Notes under the pieces: generated by a model
Databases searched by the model: none
What the model was told of the DNA's origin: nothing
What the model saw: only the letters and a program-made list of their open reading frames with translations
Assembly: GCF_007096355.1 (NCBI RefSeq)
Contig: NZ_VKDF01000010.1
Coordinates: 1-64,000 of the forward strand
Source of the DNA: Paracoccus sp. M683
GTDB taxonomy: Bacteria; Pseudomonadota; Alphaproteobacteria; Rhodobacterales; Rhodobacteraceae
Reading direction: 5' to 3'
DNA length: 64,000 bases
Translations under genes and position numbers: made by a program
Shown: in pieces, positions 25,229 to 34,069 of the stretch
Layout: every line of letters begins with the position of its first letter
Position numbering within the stretch: position 1 is the first letter of the stretch

Positions 25229-26446
25229 ATGACCGGAACGAGGCAAGGCGGCTTTGGCCCGCTTGCGGGGCTGCGCGTGATTGAAATGGGGCAGCTGTTG
25301 GCCGGGCCGTTTGTCGGCACGCGATGCGCCGATTTCGGCGCTGATGTCATCAAGATCGAGGCACCGGGGCAGGGCGATCCGATCCGAAACTGGGGCCAGC
25401 ATCAGCATCAGGGCAAGACGCTGTGGTGGCCGATCATGGCGCGCAACAAGCGGTCTGTTTCGGCCAATCTGCGCGATCCGCGCGGGCAGGATCTGGTGCG
25501 GAAACTGTTGGCCAATGCCGATGTGCTGATCGAGAATTTCAAACCCGGCACGCTGGAGAAATGGGGCATGAGCCCCGATGACCTGCACCGCATCAACCCC
25601 GGTCTGGTGATCGTGCGGGTGTCGGGTTTCGGGCAGACCGGTCCCTATTCCGCCCGGCCCGGATTCGCCTCGGTGGGCGAGGCGATGTCGGGGCTGCGCT
25701 ATATCAACGGCTATCCCGATACGCCGCCGCCGCGCTTTGGCATCTCGCTTGGTGACACGCTGACGGCGCTTTTCGCCTTTGAGGGGATGATGATGGCGCT
25801 GTGGTGGCGCGACCGCAATGGCGGCAAGGGCCAGGTCGTCGATGCGGCGATCACCGAAAGCTGTTTCGCCATGCTGGAAAGCTGTGTCACCGAATATTCC
25901 AAGGCGGGCTATGTGCGTCAGCCCTCGGGGTCGGGGCTGGCCAAGATCGCGCCATCGAACATCTATCCCAGCAAGGATGCCGGCTATGTGGTGATCGCGG
26001 CCAATGTCGATGCGATGTTCCGCCGGCTGGCCGATGCGATGGATCGCCCGGAACTGGCCAGCGACCCGCGGTTCGCCACCCATCTGGCGCGTGGCGAACA
26101 TGCCGAGGTTCTGGATGCGATGATCGGTGAATGGTCATCAGGGATGACGATGGCGGCACTGACCGCGCGGCTTGAGGAATTTGGCGTGGTCTATGGCCCG
26201 ATCAATACCATCGCCGAGGTGGTCAGCGATCCGCATTTTCGTGCCCGCGGGATGGTCCGCGACATCGAGGACCCGGAATTTGGCACCATCACCGTGCCGG
26301 GCGTCTTTCCGGTCCTGTCAGAAACGCCGGGGGATATTGCCTGGCTTGGCCCGCAAGAAATCGGCGCCAGCAATGCCGAGGTCTATGCCTCGCTTGGGCT
26401 TGATGCCGAGGAACAGGACCGGCTTCGGGCCGAGGGGGTGATCTGA
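25229..26446 (+). CDS. CaiB/BaiF family CoA-transferase
   Basis: 405 aa class III CoA-transferase, which moves CoA between acids (for example succinyl-CoA to the substrate). Motifs are LAGLRVIEMGQLLAGPFVGT at the N-terminus, ADFGADVIKIEAPGQGDPIR, NKRSVSANLRDPRGQDLV with NADVLIENFKPGTLEKWG, and RVSGFGQTGPYS. The Asp in GISLGDTLTALFAFEGMM, after the usual nucleophile position, fits the catalytic Asp region. The ATG at 25229 follows GGAGGAG and lies downstream of the operator, whereas a longer frame would start inside it. First gene of the operon; stop and next start overlap. Confidence 0.92.
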   Translation: MTGTRQGGFGPLAGLRVIEMGQLLAGPFVGTRCADFGADVIKIEAPGQGDPIRNWGQHQHQGKTLWWPIMARNKRSVSANLRDPRGQDLVRKLLANADVLIENFKPGTLEKWGMSPDDLHRINPGLVIVRVSGFGQTGPYSARPGFASVGEAMSGLRYINGYPDTPPPRFGISLGDTLTALFAFEGMMMALWWRDRNGGKGQVVDAAITESCFAMLESCVTEYSKAGYVRQPSGSGLAKIAPSNIYPSKDAGYVVIAANVDAMFRRLADAMDRPELASDPRFATHLARGEHAEVLDAMIGEWSSGMTMAALTARLEEFGVVYGPINTIAEVVSDPHFRARGMVRDIEDPEFGTITVPGVFPVLSETPGDIAWLGPQEIGASNAEVYASLGLDAEEQDRLRAEGVI

Positions 26447-27354
26447 TGGTGACGATCTGCGAGGTCGGCCCACGCGACGGGTTGCAGAACCTGCCGCGTA
26501 TCTTTTCTGTTCAGGAACGGATTTCGATGATCCGCGATCTGGCCGATGCCGGGCTGCGCCATATCGAGGCCGTCAGCATGGTCAACCCGGCCCGCGTGCC
26601 GCAGATGGCCGAAGCCGAGGCGGTTCTGGCCGGCTTGCCGGAACTGCCGGGGGTGCGGCTGTCGGCGCTGGTCTTGAACCGGCGCGGGGCAGAACGCGCC
26701 CTCGCCACCCGCGCGGACGAGATCCGCTTTGCGACCGTGGCCTCTGATACCTTCTGTCGCCGCAACCAGGGCATGAGCACCGATGACAGCCTTGCAGAAT
26801 TTGGCCGCGCCGCAGCCATGGCACGCGAGGCCGGGCGTGATCCTGTGGCGGTGATCGCCACCGCCTATGGTTGCCCCTTTGAGGGCGAGATCGCACCCGC
26901 GCGCGTGGCTGGCATGGTTCAGGCTGTGATCGCGACCGGCGCCAGTCAGGTGATTTTGGCCGATACGATCGGGGTTGCCGCACCCGCCGATATTCAGCGC
27001 GTTCATGACGCAGTCGCGCCGGTTTTGGGCGGAACGCAATGGGGCGTGCATCTGCACAACACCCGCAACACCGGATACGCCAATCTGATCACGGCCATCG
27101 GGTTAGGCGCCACTGTGGCCGATACCGCCATTGCCGGGCTTGGTGGCTGTCCTTTCGCCCCGCGCGCGACCGGCAATATCGCCACCGAGGATGTGAATTA
27201 TCTGCTGGCCCGGCAAGGCATCGAAAGCGGTCTGTCGAACAGTCGGCTGGCGGATCTGGTCGATTGGATCGAGGCGCGTGTCCCTGACAAGATCACCGGC
27301 CAGCTGTCACGCGCCGGCTGGTTCCCTGCCGCCGCTGCCGAGGTCGCCGCATGA
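26446..27354 (+). CDS. Hydroxymethylglutaryl-CoA lyase-like enzyme
   Basis: 302 aa TIM-barrel of the HMG-CoA lyase/DRE family. It opens with CEVGPRDGLQNLPRIFSVQE (the Arg-Asp catalytic pair), has VSMVNPARVPQMAEA, ADTIGVAAP, HLHNTRNTGYANL (the metal-binding HxH) and the loop GLGGCPFAPRATGNIATED with the family's catalytic Cys. It cleaves a 3-hydroxy-3-substituted acyl-CoA, giving acetyl-CoA and an oxo acid. Coupled to the CoA-transferase (1-base overlap), it completes activation and cleavage of a hydroxy diacid such as 3-hydroxy-3-methylglutarate or citramalate. Confidence 0.9.
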   Translation: MVTICEVGPRDGLQNLPRIFSVQERISMIRDLADAGLRHIEAVSMVNPARVPQMAEAEAVLAGLPELPGVRLSALVLNRRGAERALATRADEIRFATVASDTFCRRNQGMSTDDSLAEFGRAAAMAREAGRDPVAVIATAYGCPFEGEIAPARVAGMVQAVIATGASQVILADTIGVAAPADIQRVHDAVAPVLGGTQWGVHLHNTRNTGYANLITAIGLGATVADTAIAGLGGCPFAPRATGNIATEDVNYLLARQGIESGLSNSRLADLVDWIEARVPDKITGQLSRAGWFPAAAAEVAA

Positions 27355-28649
27355 TCGAGCCTGTCATCGTCCTTGTGATCCTGCTGGGTCTGATCTGTAT
27401 CGGCGCGCCGATCTTTCTGGCGCTTGGTGCGGCGGGGCTGGTCGGGTTGTATATGGCGCGTGGTGCCATCGCACTGTTTTTCGGGCCGACCTCGCTGTTC
27501 GCGCAGCTGAACAGCTTTGAATTGCTGGCCCTGCCGCTGTTCGTGCTGATGGGGAATTTTCTTTCAGCGACCCCGGTGGGCGAAAACCTGTATCGTGCCG
27601 CCGCGCTGTGGTTCAACCGCGTGCGTGGCGGGCTGGCGGTGGCGACGGTGGGCGCCTCGACCGTGTTCGGCGCGGTCTCGGGCGTGTCGATTGCCGGCGT
27701 GGCGGCCATCGGGTCCATCGCCGTGCCGCAGATGCTGGCGCGGGGCTATTCGCACCGTCTGGCGGCAGGGTCCGTCGTCAGTTCCGGCGCGCTGGCGATG
27801 CTGATCCCGCCAAGTGTGCCGCTGATCATCTATGGCGCGGTGTCGGGCGTCTCGGTCGCCGATCTGTTCGTCGGTGGCGTGGTGCCGGGCCTTCTGCTGG
27901 CCTCGGTTCTGGCGCTGTATATCTGGATCCGCGCAACGCTGAACCCGGCCGAGGCGCCGCTGGAACATGCCGGCCAGGCCGATTGGGGCGCCCGCATCCG
28001 CTCGCTTGGCGGGCTGTGGCATGCGGGGCTGCTGATCCTGATCGTGCTGGGCGTGATCTATAGCGGCGTCGCCACGCCAAGCGAGGCCGCGGCCTTTGGC
28101 GCGCTTGGCGCCCTGGCGCTGGCCGGGCTGGTCTTTCGCAGCCTGACATGGGCAAAGCTGTGGGGCATCATCGCATCCAGCGCGCGGATATCGGGGGCGA
28201 TCCTGCTGATCATGGGCTGCGCCCGGATCTTTGGCGATTATCTGAACCTGATCCGCCTGCCCGACGCGATTTCGCAGGCGTTGACCCAGACCGATCTGCC
28301 GCCCTTTGCCATCCTGATGATGATCATGGTGGCGCTGCTGATCCTGGGGATGCTGGTGGATGCGGTCTCGCTGATCGTGGTGACGACGCCGATCCTGCTG
28401 CCATTGATCACGGCGCTTGGCTATGACCCGCTGTGGTTCGGCATCATTCTGGTGATGAACCTTGAAATGGCAGTGATCACCCCGCCGGTCGGGCTGAACC
28501 TGTATACGCTGAAGGCCGTCGCGCCCGTTCTTGCGATCGAGGACATCATTCGCAGCGTCCTGCCCTTCGTGCTGCTGCAATTCGCGGTGCTGACCCTGTT
28601 CGTCCTGATGCCGGAACTGGCGTTGTGGCTGCCGGGGCTGATGCCCTGA
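27351..28649 (+). CDS. dctM: TRAP transporter large permease, DctM type
   Basis: 432 aa, about 12 membrane segments. Family motifs: FFGPTSLFAQLNSFELLALP and PLFVLMGNFLSATPVGENLY near the start, FGAVSGVSIAGVAAIGSIAV, and a C-terminal EMAVITPPVGLNLYTLKAVA. It forms the ion-driven pore of a tripartite organic-acid importer with the DctP and DctQ genes that follow. The order M-P-Q is unusual; P-Q-M is more common, and is found in the second TRAP system at 54 kb. It overlaps the lyase gene by 4 bases (ATGA). Confidence 0.93.
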   Translation: MIEPVIVLVILLGLICIGAPIFLALGAAGLVGLYMARGAIALFFGPTSLFAQLNSFELLALPLFVLMGNFLSATPVGENLYRAAALWFNRVRGGLAVATVGASTVFGAVSGVSIAGVAAIGSIAVPQMLARGYSHRLAAGSVVSSGALAMLIPPSVPLIIYGAVSGVSVADLFVGGVVPGLLLASVLALYIWIRATLNPAEAPLEHAGQADWGARIRSLGGLWHAGLLILIVLGVIYSGVATPSEAAAFGALGALALAGLVFRSLTWAKLWGIIASSARISGAILLIMGCARIFGDYLNLIRLPDAISQALTQTDLPPFAILMMIMVALLILGMLVDAVSLIVVTTPILLPLITALGYDPLWFGIILVMNLEMAVITPPVGLNLYTLKAVAPVLAIEDIIRSVLPFVLLQFAVLTLFVLMPELALWLPGLMP

Positions 28650-28679
28650 CCGCCAAGAAATAACTGGGAGGAGAAAACC

Positions 28680-29714
28680 ATGACCACAAGACGCAATTTC
28701 CTAAGCACCGGCGCGGCCCTTGGCGGGCTGTCCATGCTGGGCCTGCCCCGCCCGGCCTTCGCTGCCGGCGAGACGCTGACGGGGGTTAGCTATCTGCCGC
28801 CGTCCTATGCCGATCTGGCCTATGGGTCGCAGGGGTTGGTCGACCGCGTGAACGAGGCCGGGCAGGGCGTCGTGGCGCTGGATTATCATGACAGCGCGCG
28901 GCTGTTGTCGGCGGATGAACAATTGCCGGCCCTGCGTGCGGGCACCATCGACTTCATGTTCCACACCACGTCCTATGTCACGCGTTCGCTGCCGATGCTG
29001 GGCGTGCTGGGCCTGCCGGGCGTTGTCGGCGCGCTTTACGAAAACCCCGACCGGCTGCGCCGGGGCGCCCCGCTGTTCGAACTGATCGCCGGGGAACTGG
29101 CCAAGCAGGGCATCACCTGCCTGTCGCTTGGCGGCGGCATCATGGAACCCGAATATGTCTGGAGCATCGAATCCGCCCCCATCACCTCGCTGGCCGAGAT
29201 CAAGGGCAAGAAAATCCGGCTGGTATCCTTCGAGGCCTCGGCCGCGCTGGAACATTTCGGCGCAGCACCCGTCCGCGTGCCCTCGTCCGAACTGTATATC
29301 GCGTTGGAACGCGGCACGGTCGACGCGGCGGTTGCCAATATCTCGACCATCAATGGCCGCTCGATCCAGGAACAGGTGCACTACGCCTATCGCCTGCCGG
29401 TGACGGGCTTCGCGATCGGTGTGTTCCTGACCACCCGGCGGTGGGAATCGCTGTCGGACGAGGTGCGTCAGGTCTTCATGCAGGGCGTCGATTGGTTCGA
29501 TCAGGAAAGCGCGCGTGCCGCCAATCAGGACTGGTTCCGCGACAAGTACTGGCCGACCTTCCAGGAGGGCGGCTTGCAGGTCGTCGACCCAAGTGCCGAG
29601 GAACTGACCGAGTTCGACACGATCAACGCCGATGTCCGCCAGATCTGGCTGGAGGAAGTGGGCGAAGAGGTCGGCCAGCAGGCCATCGCGCTGGCCATGG
29701 GCGAGGGGGCCTGA
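28680..29714 (+). CDS. dctP: TRAP transporter substrate-binding protein, DctP type, Tat-exported
   Basis: 344 aa. A twin-arginine signal (TTRRNFLSTGAALGGLSMLG, cut near AFAAG) sends it folded to the periplasm. The mature part has DctP features: LPALRAGTIDFMFHTTSYV, EIKGKKIRLVSFEASAALEH (with the Arg that clamps the ligand carboxylate) and VPSSELYIALERGTVDAAVA. Strong ribosome site GGGAGGAG. It presumably binds the carboxylate substrate of this operon. Confidence 0.92.
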   Translation: MTTRRNFLSTGAALGGLSMLGLPRPAFAAGETLTGVSYLPPSYADLAYGSQGLVDRVNEAGQGVVALDYHDSARLLSADEQLPALRAGTIDFMFHTTSYVTRSLPMLGVLGLPGVVGALYENPDRLRRGAPLFELIAGELAKQGITCLSLGGGIMEPEYVWSIESAPITSLAEIKGKKIRLVSFEASAALEHFGAAPVRVPSSELYIALERGTVDAAVANISTINGRSIQEQVHYAYRLPVTGFAIGVFLTTRRWESLSDEVRQVFMQGVDWFDQESARAANQDWFRDKYWPTFQEGGLQVVDPSAEELTEFDTINADVRQIWLEEVGEEVGQQAIALAMGEGA

Positions 29715-29716
29715 TC

Positions 29717-30214
29717 ATGTTGCGCGCCGCCGACCGGGCCTTGGGCTGGCTGACCTGGACCTTGCAGGCCGGCGGCGCGCTGGCGCTGGCCTTCATGATG
29801 CTGACCATCGGCTATGACGCGCTGATGCGGCATTTCTTTGCCCGCGCGACCAGCTGGAGCATGGAGGTGAACGCCTTTCTGCTGGTCTATCTGGCGCTGG
29901 TCACCTCGGCCGAGACGCTGCGGCGGGGCGAACAGATCGGCATCGGCTTTCTGGCCGAACGCTGCGGCCCCGGCCTTCGGCGCGTGCTGCGGATCGTCAT
30001 CGCGCTGGTCGGTGCGGGGTTCTGTTTTACGCTGACCTGGCGCGGCTTTCTGCTTGCCCATGACGCCTGGTCCTTTGGCGAACGGGTATCCAGCGCGTTC
30101 GGCACGCCGATGTGGATCCCCTACAGCTTTATCCCGTTGGGTTTCGGGCCGCTTGGGTTGCAGTTCCTGGCCAATGCGCTGCGCGATGGGCCCGATGAAA
30201 TCGCACCGCTGTGA
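29717..30214 (+). CDS. dctQ: TRAP transporter small permease, DctQ type
   Basis: 165 aa with four membrane helices, starting MLRAADRALGWLTWTLQAGG. SWSMEVNAFLLVYLALVTSA near 55 is the DctQ signature of an acidic residue in a helix before the second pair. ATG 2 bases after the dctP stop. The same frame is open further upstream inside dctP but reads as non-membrane, low-complexity protein, so this ATG is the start. Confidence 0.88.
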   Translation: MLRAADRALGWLTWTLQAGGALALAFMMLTIGYDALMRHFFARATSWSMEVNAFLLVYLALVTSAETLRRGEQIGIGFLAERCGPGLRRVLRIVIALVGAGFCFTLTWRGFLLAHDAWSFGERVSSAFGTPMWIPYSFIPLGFGPLGLQFLANALRDGPDEIAPL

Positions 30215-30244
30215 CGACGGCAGGCCCGGAAGGCGAGGAAAACC

Positions 30245-30772
30245 ATGTCTGAAGATCAGCCGTTCAACGGTGGCACATCCGATCTGTTCGACCGCGACCC
30301 CGGCCATGTGCGCGTCGTCGATCTGCAATTCCGGCGCTTTGGCCTGAACACCCGGTTTCACGGGCGCTGCGTGCCCCTGTGGTCGGCGGGATCGCATCAG
30401 CCGGTGCTGGCGGTGCTGTCCATGGACGGCCGGGGGCGCGTGCTGGTGGTGGATGGCGGCGGCGACCTGACCATCGGCCTGATGGGTGATCGTCTGGCCG
30501 GGATCGCGATCCAGAATGGCTGGGCCGGCATCGTCATCAACGGCGCCATTCGCGACAGCGCCCAGATCGACGGCATGGCCATCGGCGTTCGTGCCATGGG
30601 AACCACCGCCCGGCGCAGCCTGGCCGAACCCCCGGCCCCGCCCGCCGGTCCGGTTCGTTTCGGTGGCGTCGTATTCACGCCGGATGACTGGATCTGCGCC
30701 GACGAGGATGCCGTGGTTGTCAGCGCCGCTGATCCGGCCCAGGGCGGCTTTGCCGGCGATGGGTCAGCTTGA
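30245..30772 (+). CDS. RraA-family protein, probable aldolase (second copy)
   Basis: 175 aa, clearly paralogous to the protein at 20723: GRVLVVDGGGDLTIGLMGD, GIVINGAIRDSAQIDGM and FGGVVFTPDDWICADEDAVV match position for position. The Arg-Asp of GAIRDS is kept, supporting a metal-dependent aldolase or decarboxylase. It follows dctQ by 30 bases with GGCGAGGAAAA upstream, closing the CoA-transferase/lyase/TRAP operon. Its last codons overlap the 3' end of the convergent AsnC-type regulator by 9 bases. Confidence 0.82.
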   Translation: MSEDQPFNGGTSDLFDRDPGHVRVVDLQFRRFGLNTRFHGRCVPLWSAGSHQPVLAVLSMDGRGRVLVVDGGGDLTIGLMGDRLAGIAIQNGWAGIVINGAIRDSAQIDGMAIGVRAMGTTARRSLAEPPAPPAGPVRFGGVVFTPDDWICADEDAVVVSAADPAQGGFAGDGSA

Positions 30773-31267
30773 CCGCCGGCGTTGTTGTATGGCCAGTTGC
30801 TCGATCGGCAGGGCGGTTTTGTATTTGGCCTGTTTCAAGGCAAAGCTGGACCGGATGTTCATCACCCCCGGCGTTTTAGACAGCCGGTCGACAATGAAAT
30901 TGCGCAGCGCCCCGATATCGGGGACCAGAACGCGCAACAGGTAATCGGCATCCCCGCTCATCAGATAGCATTCCATCACCTCGGGCAGGTTTTCCATCGC
31001 GGCCTCGAACTTGGCCAGCAGGGTCTCGGTCTGCTTGTCCAGCGTGATCTGGATAAAGACGTTGACATCCGCCCCCAGAAGCACCGGGTCCAGCAGCGCA
31101 ACGCGGCGCATGATCACCCCCGACTGTTCCAGCGCCCGCACCCGCGTCAGGCAGGGCGAGGGCGACAGCCCCACTCGCGCCGCCAGGTCGACATTGCTTA
31201 GTCCCGAATCGTCCTGAAGCGCGTTCAGGATGCGCATGTCGATGTCATCCAGTCGAATATTCGGCAT
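30764..31267 (-). CDS. Lrp/AsnC-family transcriptional regulator
   Basis: 167 aa. The N-terminal HTH reads LDDIDMRILNALQDDSGLSN then VDLAARVGLSPSPCLTRVRA (5-45). The C-terminal RAM ligand domain has VNVFIQITLDKQTETLLAKF and the effector-site Gly region MECYLMSGDADYLLRVLVPD. It is divergent from the pyruvate dehydrogenase E1 gene with 131 bases between the start codons, so it is likely to regulate aceE expression in response to an amino acid or keto acid. Confidence 0.9.
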   Translation of the reverse strand: MPNIRLDDIDMRILNALQDDSGLSNVDLAARVGLSPSPCLTRVRALEQSGVIMRRVALLDPVLLGADVNVFIQITLDKQTETLLAKFEAAMENLPEVMECYLMSGDADYLLRVLVPDIGALRNFIVDRLSKTPGVMNIRSSFALKQAKYKTALPIEQLAIQQRRRSS

Positions 31268-31302
31268 TATGTTTCGCTATTCCGTTTGTGAACGATATAA
31301 TG
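31265..31302 (+). promoter_or_regulatory. Promoter/operator region for aceE and the Lrp-type regulator
   Basis: A consensus -10 TATAAT lies at 31296-31301, about 98 bases before the aceE ATG; the -35 region (TTCGCT, near 31273) is poor, as expected of an activated promoter. CATTAT (31265-31270) and ATAATG (31297-31302) form an inverted repeat spanning the promoter, a plausible site for the divergent Lrp-type regulator. Confidence 0.5.
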
Positions 31303-31398
31303 TTCCTAAATTTACGAAGTTTGCAACATGTTCGGCATGAAATTCGGCATCCTGCGCGCTATGCTTCGCGCGAGACATTTCGCAGACAGGACCGCGCC

Positions 31399-34059
31399 AT
31401 GCTGAACAAGGCACAAGCCACCAACGTCGTTAACGACAGCGACCCGTCCGAGACCTCTGACTGGCTGGACAGTTTCGCCTCGCTCTTGCGGGTCGAGGGG
31501 CCCGATCGCGCTGCCTTCCTGCTGAACGCGCTGGAACGCGCCGCCAAGGATCTGGGCGTGGTTTCCGAGGCGCCGCCCTTTTCGCCCTATCGCAACTCGA
31601 TCCCGCTGGAAAAGCAGCCCGCTTTCCCCGGCGACATAGAGATCGAGCAGCGCATCACCGCCATCCTGCGCTGGAACGCGCTTGCGATGGTGATGCGGGC
31701 GAACAAGGCTTACGGCGAACTGGGCGGGCATGTCGCCAGCTATGCGTCCGCTGCCGAACTGTTCGAGATCGGCTTCAACCATTTCTTCCGCGGCAATGAC
31801 GATGGCGGCGGCGATCTGGTGTTCTTCCAGCCGCATTCCGCCCCCGGCGTCTATGCCCGCGCCTTTCTGGAAGGGCGGATGGATGCGGACCGGCTGGCGC
31901 ATTACCGGCAGGAAACATCCGAGCCGGGGCTGTGTTCCTATCCGCATCCCTGGCTGATGCCGGAATTCTGGCAGGTGCCGACCGGGTCGATGGGGATCGG
32001 GCCGTTGGCGGCGGTCTATCAGGCGCGCTTCATGCGTTACCTGCGCGATCGCGGGCTGGCTGATACCGATGGCCGCCATGTCTGGGGCGTTTTCGGCGAT
32101 GGCGAGATGGACGAGCCGGAATCCATCGCCGGCCTCGCGCTGGCAGCGCGCGAAAAGCTGGATAACCTGACCTTCATCATCAACTGCAACCTGCAACGGC
32201 TGGACGGGCCGGTGCGCGGCAATGGCCAGATCATTCAGGAACTGGAACGCACCTTCAAGGGCGCGGGCTGGAACGTCATCAAGGTGTTGTGGGGGTCGGA
32301 ATGGGATGCGCTGTTCGCGCGCGACACCGGCAACGCCCTGTTGCGCCGCTTTGCCGAGACGGTGGATGGCAAATACCAGACGCTTGGTGCCAATGACGGC
32401 GATTACAACCTGGCGCATTTCTTTGACGAAGACCCCGAGGTCAAGGCGCTGGTCGCCCATATGTCGGGCGACGATATCGACGCGCTGAAACGCGGCGGCC
32501 ATGATTTCCGCAAGCTTTATGCCGCCTTCAAGGCCGCGCGCGATACCACGGGCCGCCCCACGGTGATTCTTGCCAAGACCAAGAAGGGTTACGGCATGGG
32601 CGGCACCGGCGAATCGCGCATGACCGCGCATCAGGCGAAGAAGCTGGACAGCGAGGGGCTGCTGGCCTTCCGCGACCGCTTCGCGCTGCCCTTGAGCAAT
32701 GAACAGGTCGAGGCGCTGGATTTCTATCGCCCCGCCGAGGACAGCGCCGAGCTGACCTATCTGCAAGCCCGCCGCGCGGCCCTTGGCGGCTATCTGCCCG
32801 CCCGCCGCACCGCCGCAGCAGCCGTGCCCGTCCCGCCGCTCGCCGGTTGGGGCGAGTTCGCCCTTAGCGCCGGGGGCAAGGAGATGTCCACGACCATGGC
32901 GCTGGTCCGCATGTTCTCGAACCTCTTGAAGGACAAGGCCCTTGGCCCGCGCATCGTGCCCATCGTCGCCGATGAAGCGCGCACCTTTGGCATGGCGAAC
33001 ATGTTCCGCCAGATCGGCATCTATGCCCCCGATGGCCAGCTTTACGAACCCGAAGATGCCGGTTCCATGCTGTATTACCGCGAAAGCAGCGACGGGCAGT
33101 TGCTTGAGGAAGGGATAACCGAGGCAGGCGCGCTGTCATCCTGGACCGCTGCGGCCACGTCCTACAGCGTGCATGGCCTCAGCATGCTGCCCTTCTATAT
33201 CTACTATTCGATGTTCGGCTTCCAGCGGGTCGGAGACCTGATCTGGGCCGCCGCCGACCAGCGCGCGCGGGGCTTCCTGATCGGGGCCACCGCCGGGCGC
33301 ACGACGCTGGCGGGCGAGGGGTTGCAGCATCAGGACGGCACCAGCCTGCTGGTCGCGGCGACCGTGCCGAATTGCCGCTCTTATGACCCGGCCTTCGCCT
33401 ATGAAATGGCGGTGATCGTCGATCACGGCGCCCGCTCGATGACCGAGGAACAGCGCGACGAATTCTACTACATCACAGCCTATAACGAGAATTACGCCCA
33501 GCCCTCGATGCCCGAAGGCGTGGCCGACGGGATCATTCGCGGCCTTTACCGGCTGCCCGATGCCGGGGGCGATGCGCCTGCCGTCCGGTTGCTGGGTTCC
33601 GGCTCGATCCTGCCCGAGGTGCAGGCGGCGGCGGATCTGCTGGCGGATGACTGGGGCGTGAACCCTGCTGTCTTCAGCGCCACCAGCTTTGCCGAACTGG
33701 CCCGCGATGCGGCGGCGGCAGAGCGCGAGGCGATGTTTGGCGGCACCCGCCGCACCAGCCATCTGGCGGCGATGCTGCCGGGCGATGCGCCGGTGATCGC
33801 GGCCACAGATTATGTCCGCGCCTTGCCGCAGATGATCGCATCCTACCTGCCCGCGCGGCTGGTGGCGCTTGGCACAGATGGCTTTGGCCGCTCGGACACG
33901 CGGCCCGCGCTGCGCCGGTTCTTCCAGGTGGACCGCTGGCATATCGCGGTCGCCGCGCTTTCGGCGCTGGCCGAGGCCGGCAAGATCGACGCAAGCGTCC
34001 CGGCCAAGGCCGCCGCGCAATACGGGCTGACCACCGGTCCCGCCCCCTGGACCGTGTAA
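31399..34059 (+). CDS. aceE: Pyruvate dehydrogenase E1 component, homodimeric AceE type
   Basis: 886 aa, almost the E. coli AceE length. Thiamine-diphosphate/Mg motif GDGEMDEPESIAGLALAARE...NCNLQRLDGPVRGN is near 230-275, with HPWLMPEFWQVPTGSMGIGP before it and GLQHQDGTSLLVAATVPNC in the transketolase-like central part. It decarboxylates pyruvate and acetylates the E2 lipoyl arm. The ATG at 31399 is used because the 37 extra codons upstream overlap the promoter and do not match the family. E2 and E3 follow on the same strand 10 and 8 bases apart. Confidence 0.96.
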   Translation: MLNKAQATNVVNDSDPSETSDWLDSFASLLRVEGPDRAAFLLNALERAAKDLGVVSEAPPFSPYRNSIPLEKQPAFPGDIEIEQRITAILRWNALAMVMRANKAYGELGGHVASYASAAELFEIGFNHFFRGNDDGGGDLVFFQPHSAPGVYARAFLEGRMDADRLAHYRQETSEPGLCSYPHPWLMPEFWQVPTGSMGIGPLAAVYQARFMRYLRDRGLADTDGRHVWGVFGDGEMDEPESIAGLALAAREKLDNLTFIINCNLQRLDGPVRGNGQIIQELERTFKGAGWNVIKVLWGSEWDALFARDTGNALLRRFAETVDGKYQTLGANDGDYNLAHFFDEDPEVKALVAHMSGDDIDALKRGGHDFRKLYAAFKAARDTTGRPTVILAKTKKGYGMGGTGESRMTAHQAKKLDSEGLLAFRDRFALPLSNEQVEALDFYRPAEDSAELTYLQARRAALGGYLPARRTAAAAVPVPPLAGWGEFALSAGGKEMSTTMALVRMFSNLLKDKALGPRIVPIVADEARTFGMANMFRQIGIYAPDGQLYEPEDAGSMLYYRESSDGQLLEEGITEAGALSSWTAAATSYSVHGLSMLPFYIYYSMFGFQRVGDLIWAAADQRARGFLIGATAGRTTLAGEGLQHQDGTSLLVAATVPNCRSYDPAFAYEMAVIVDHGARSMTEEQRDEFYYITAYNENYAQPSMPEGVADGIIRGLYRLPDAGGDAPAVRLLGSGSILPEVQAAADLLADDWGVNPAVFSATSFAELARDAAAAEREAMFGGTRRTSHLAAMLPGDAPVIAATDYVRALPQMIASYLPARLVALGTDGFGRSDTRPALRRFFQVDRWHIAVAALSALAEAGKIDASVPAKAAAQYGLTTGPAPWTV

Positions 34060-34069
34060 GGACCGCATC

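Noticed and set aside
31312..32766. 484-codon open frame antisense to aceE
   Set aside because: Mirror of a conserved enzyme; no family pattern in the translation.
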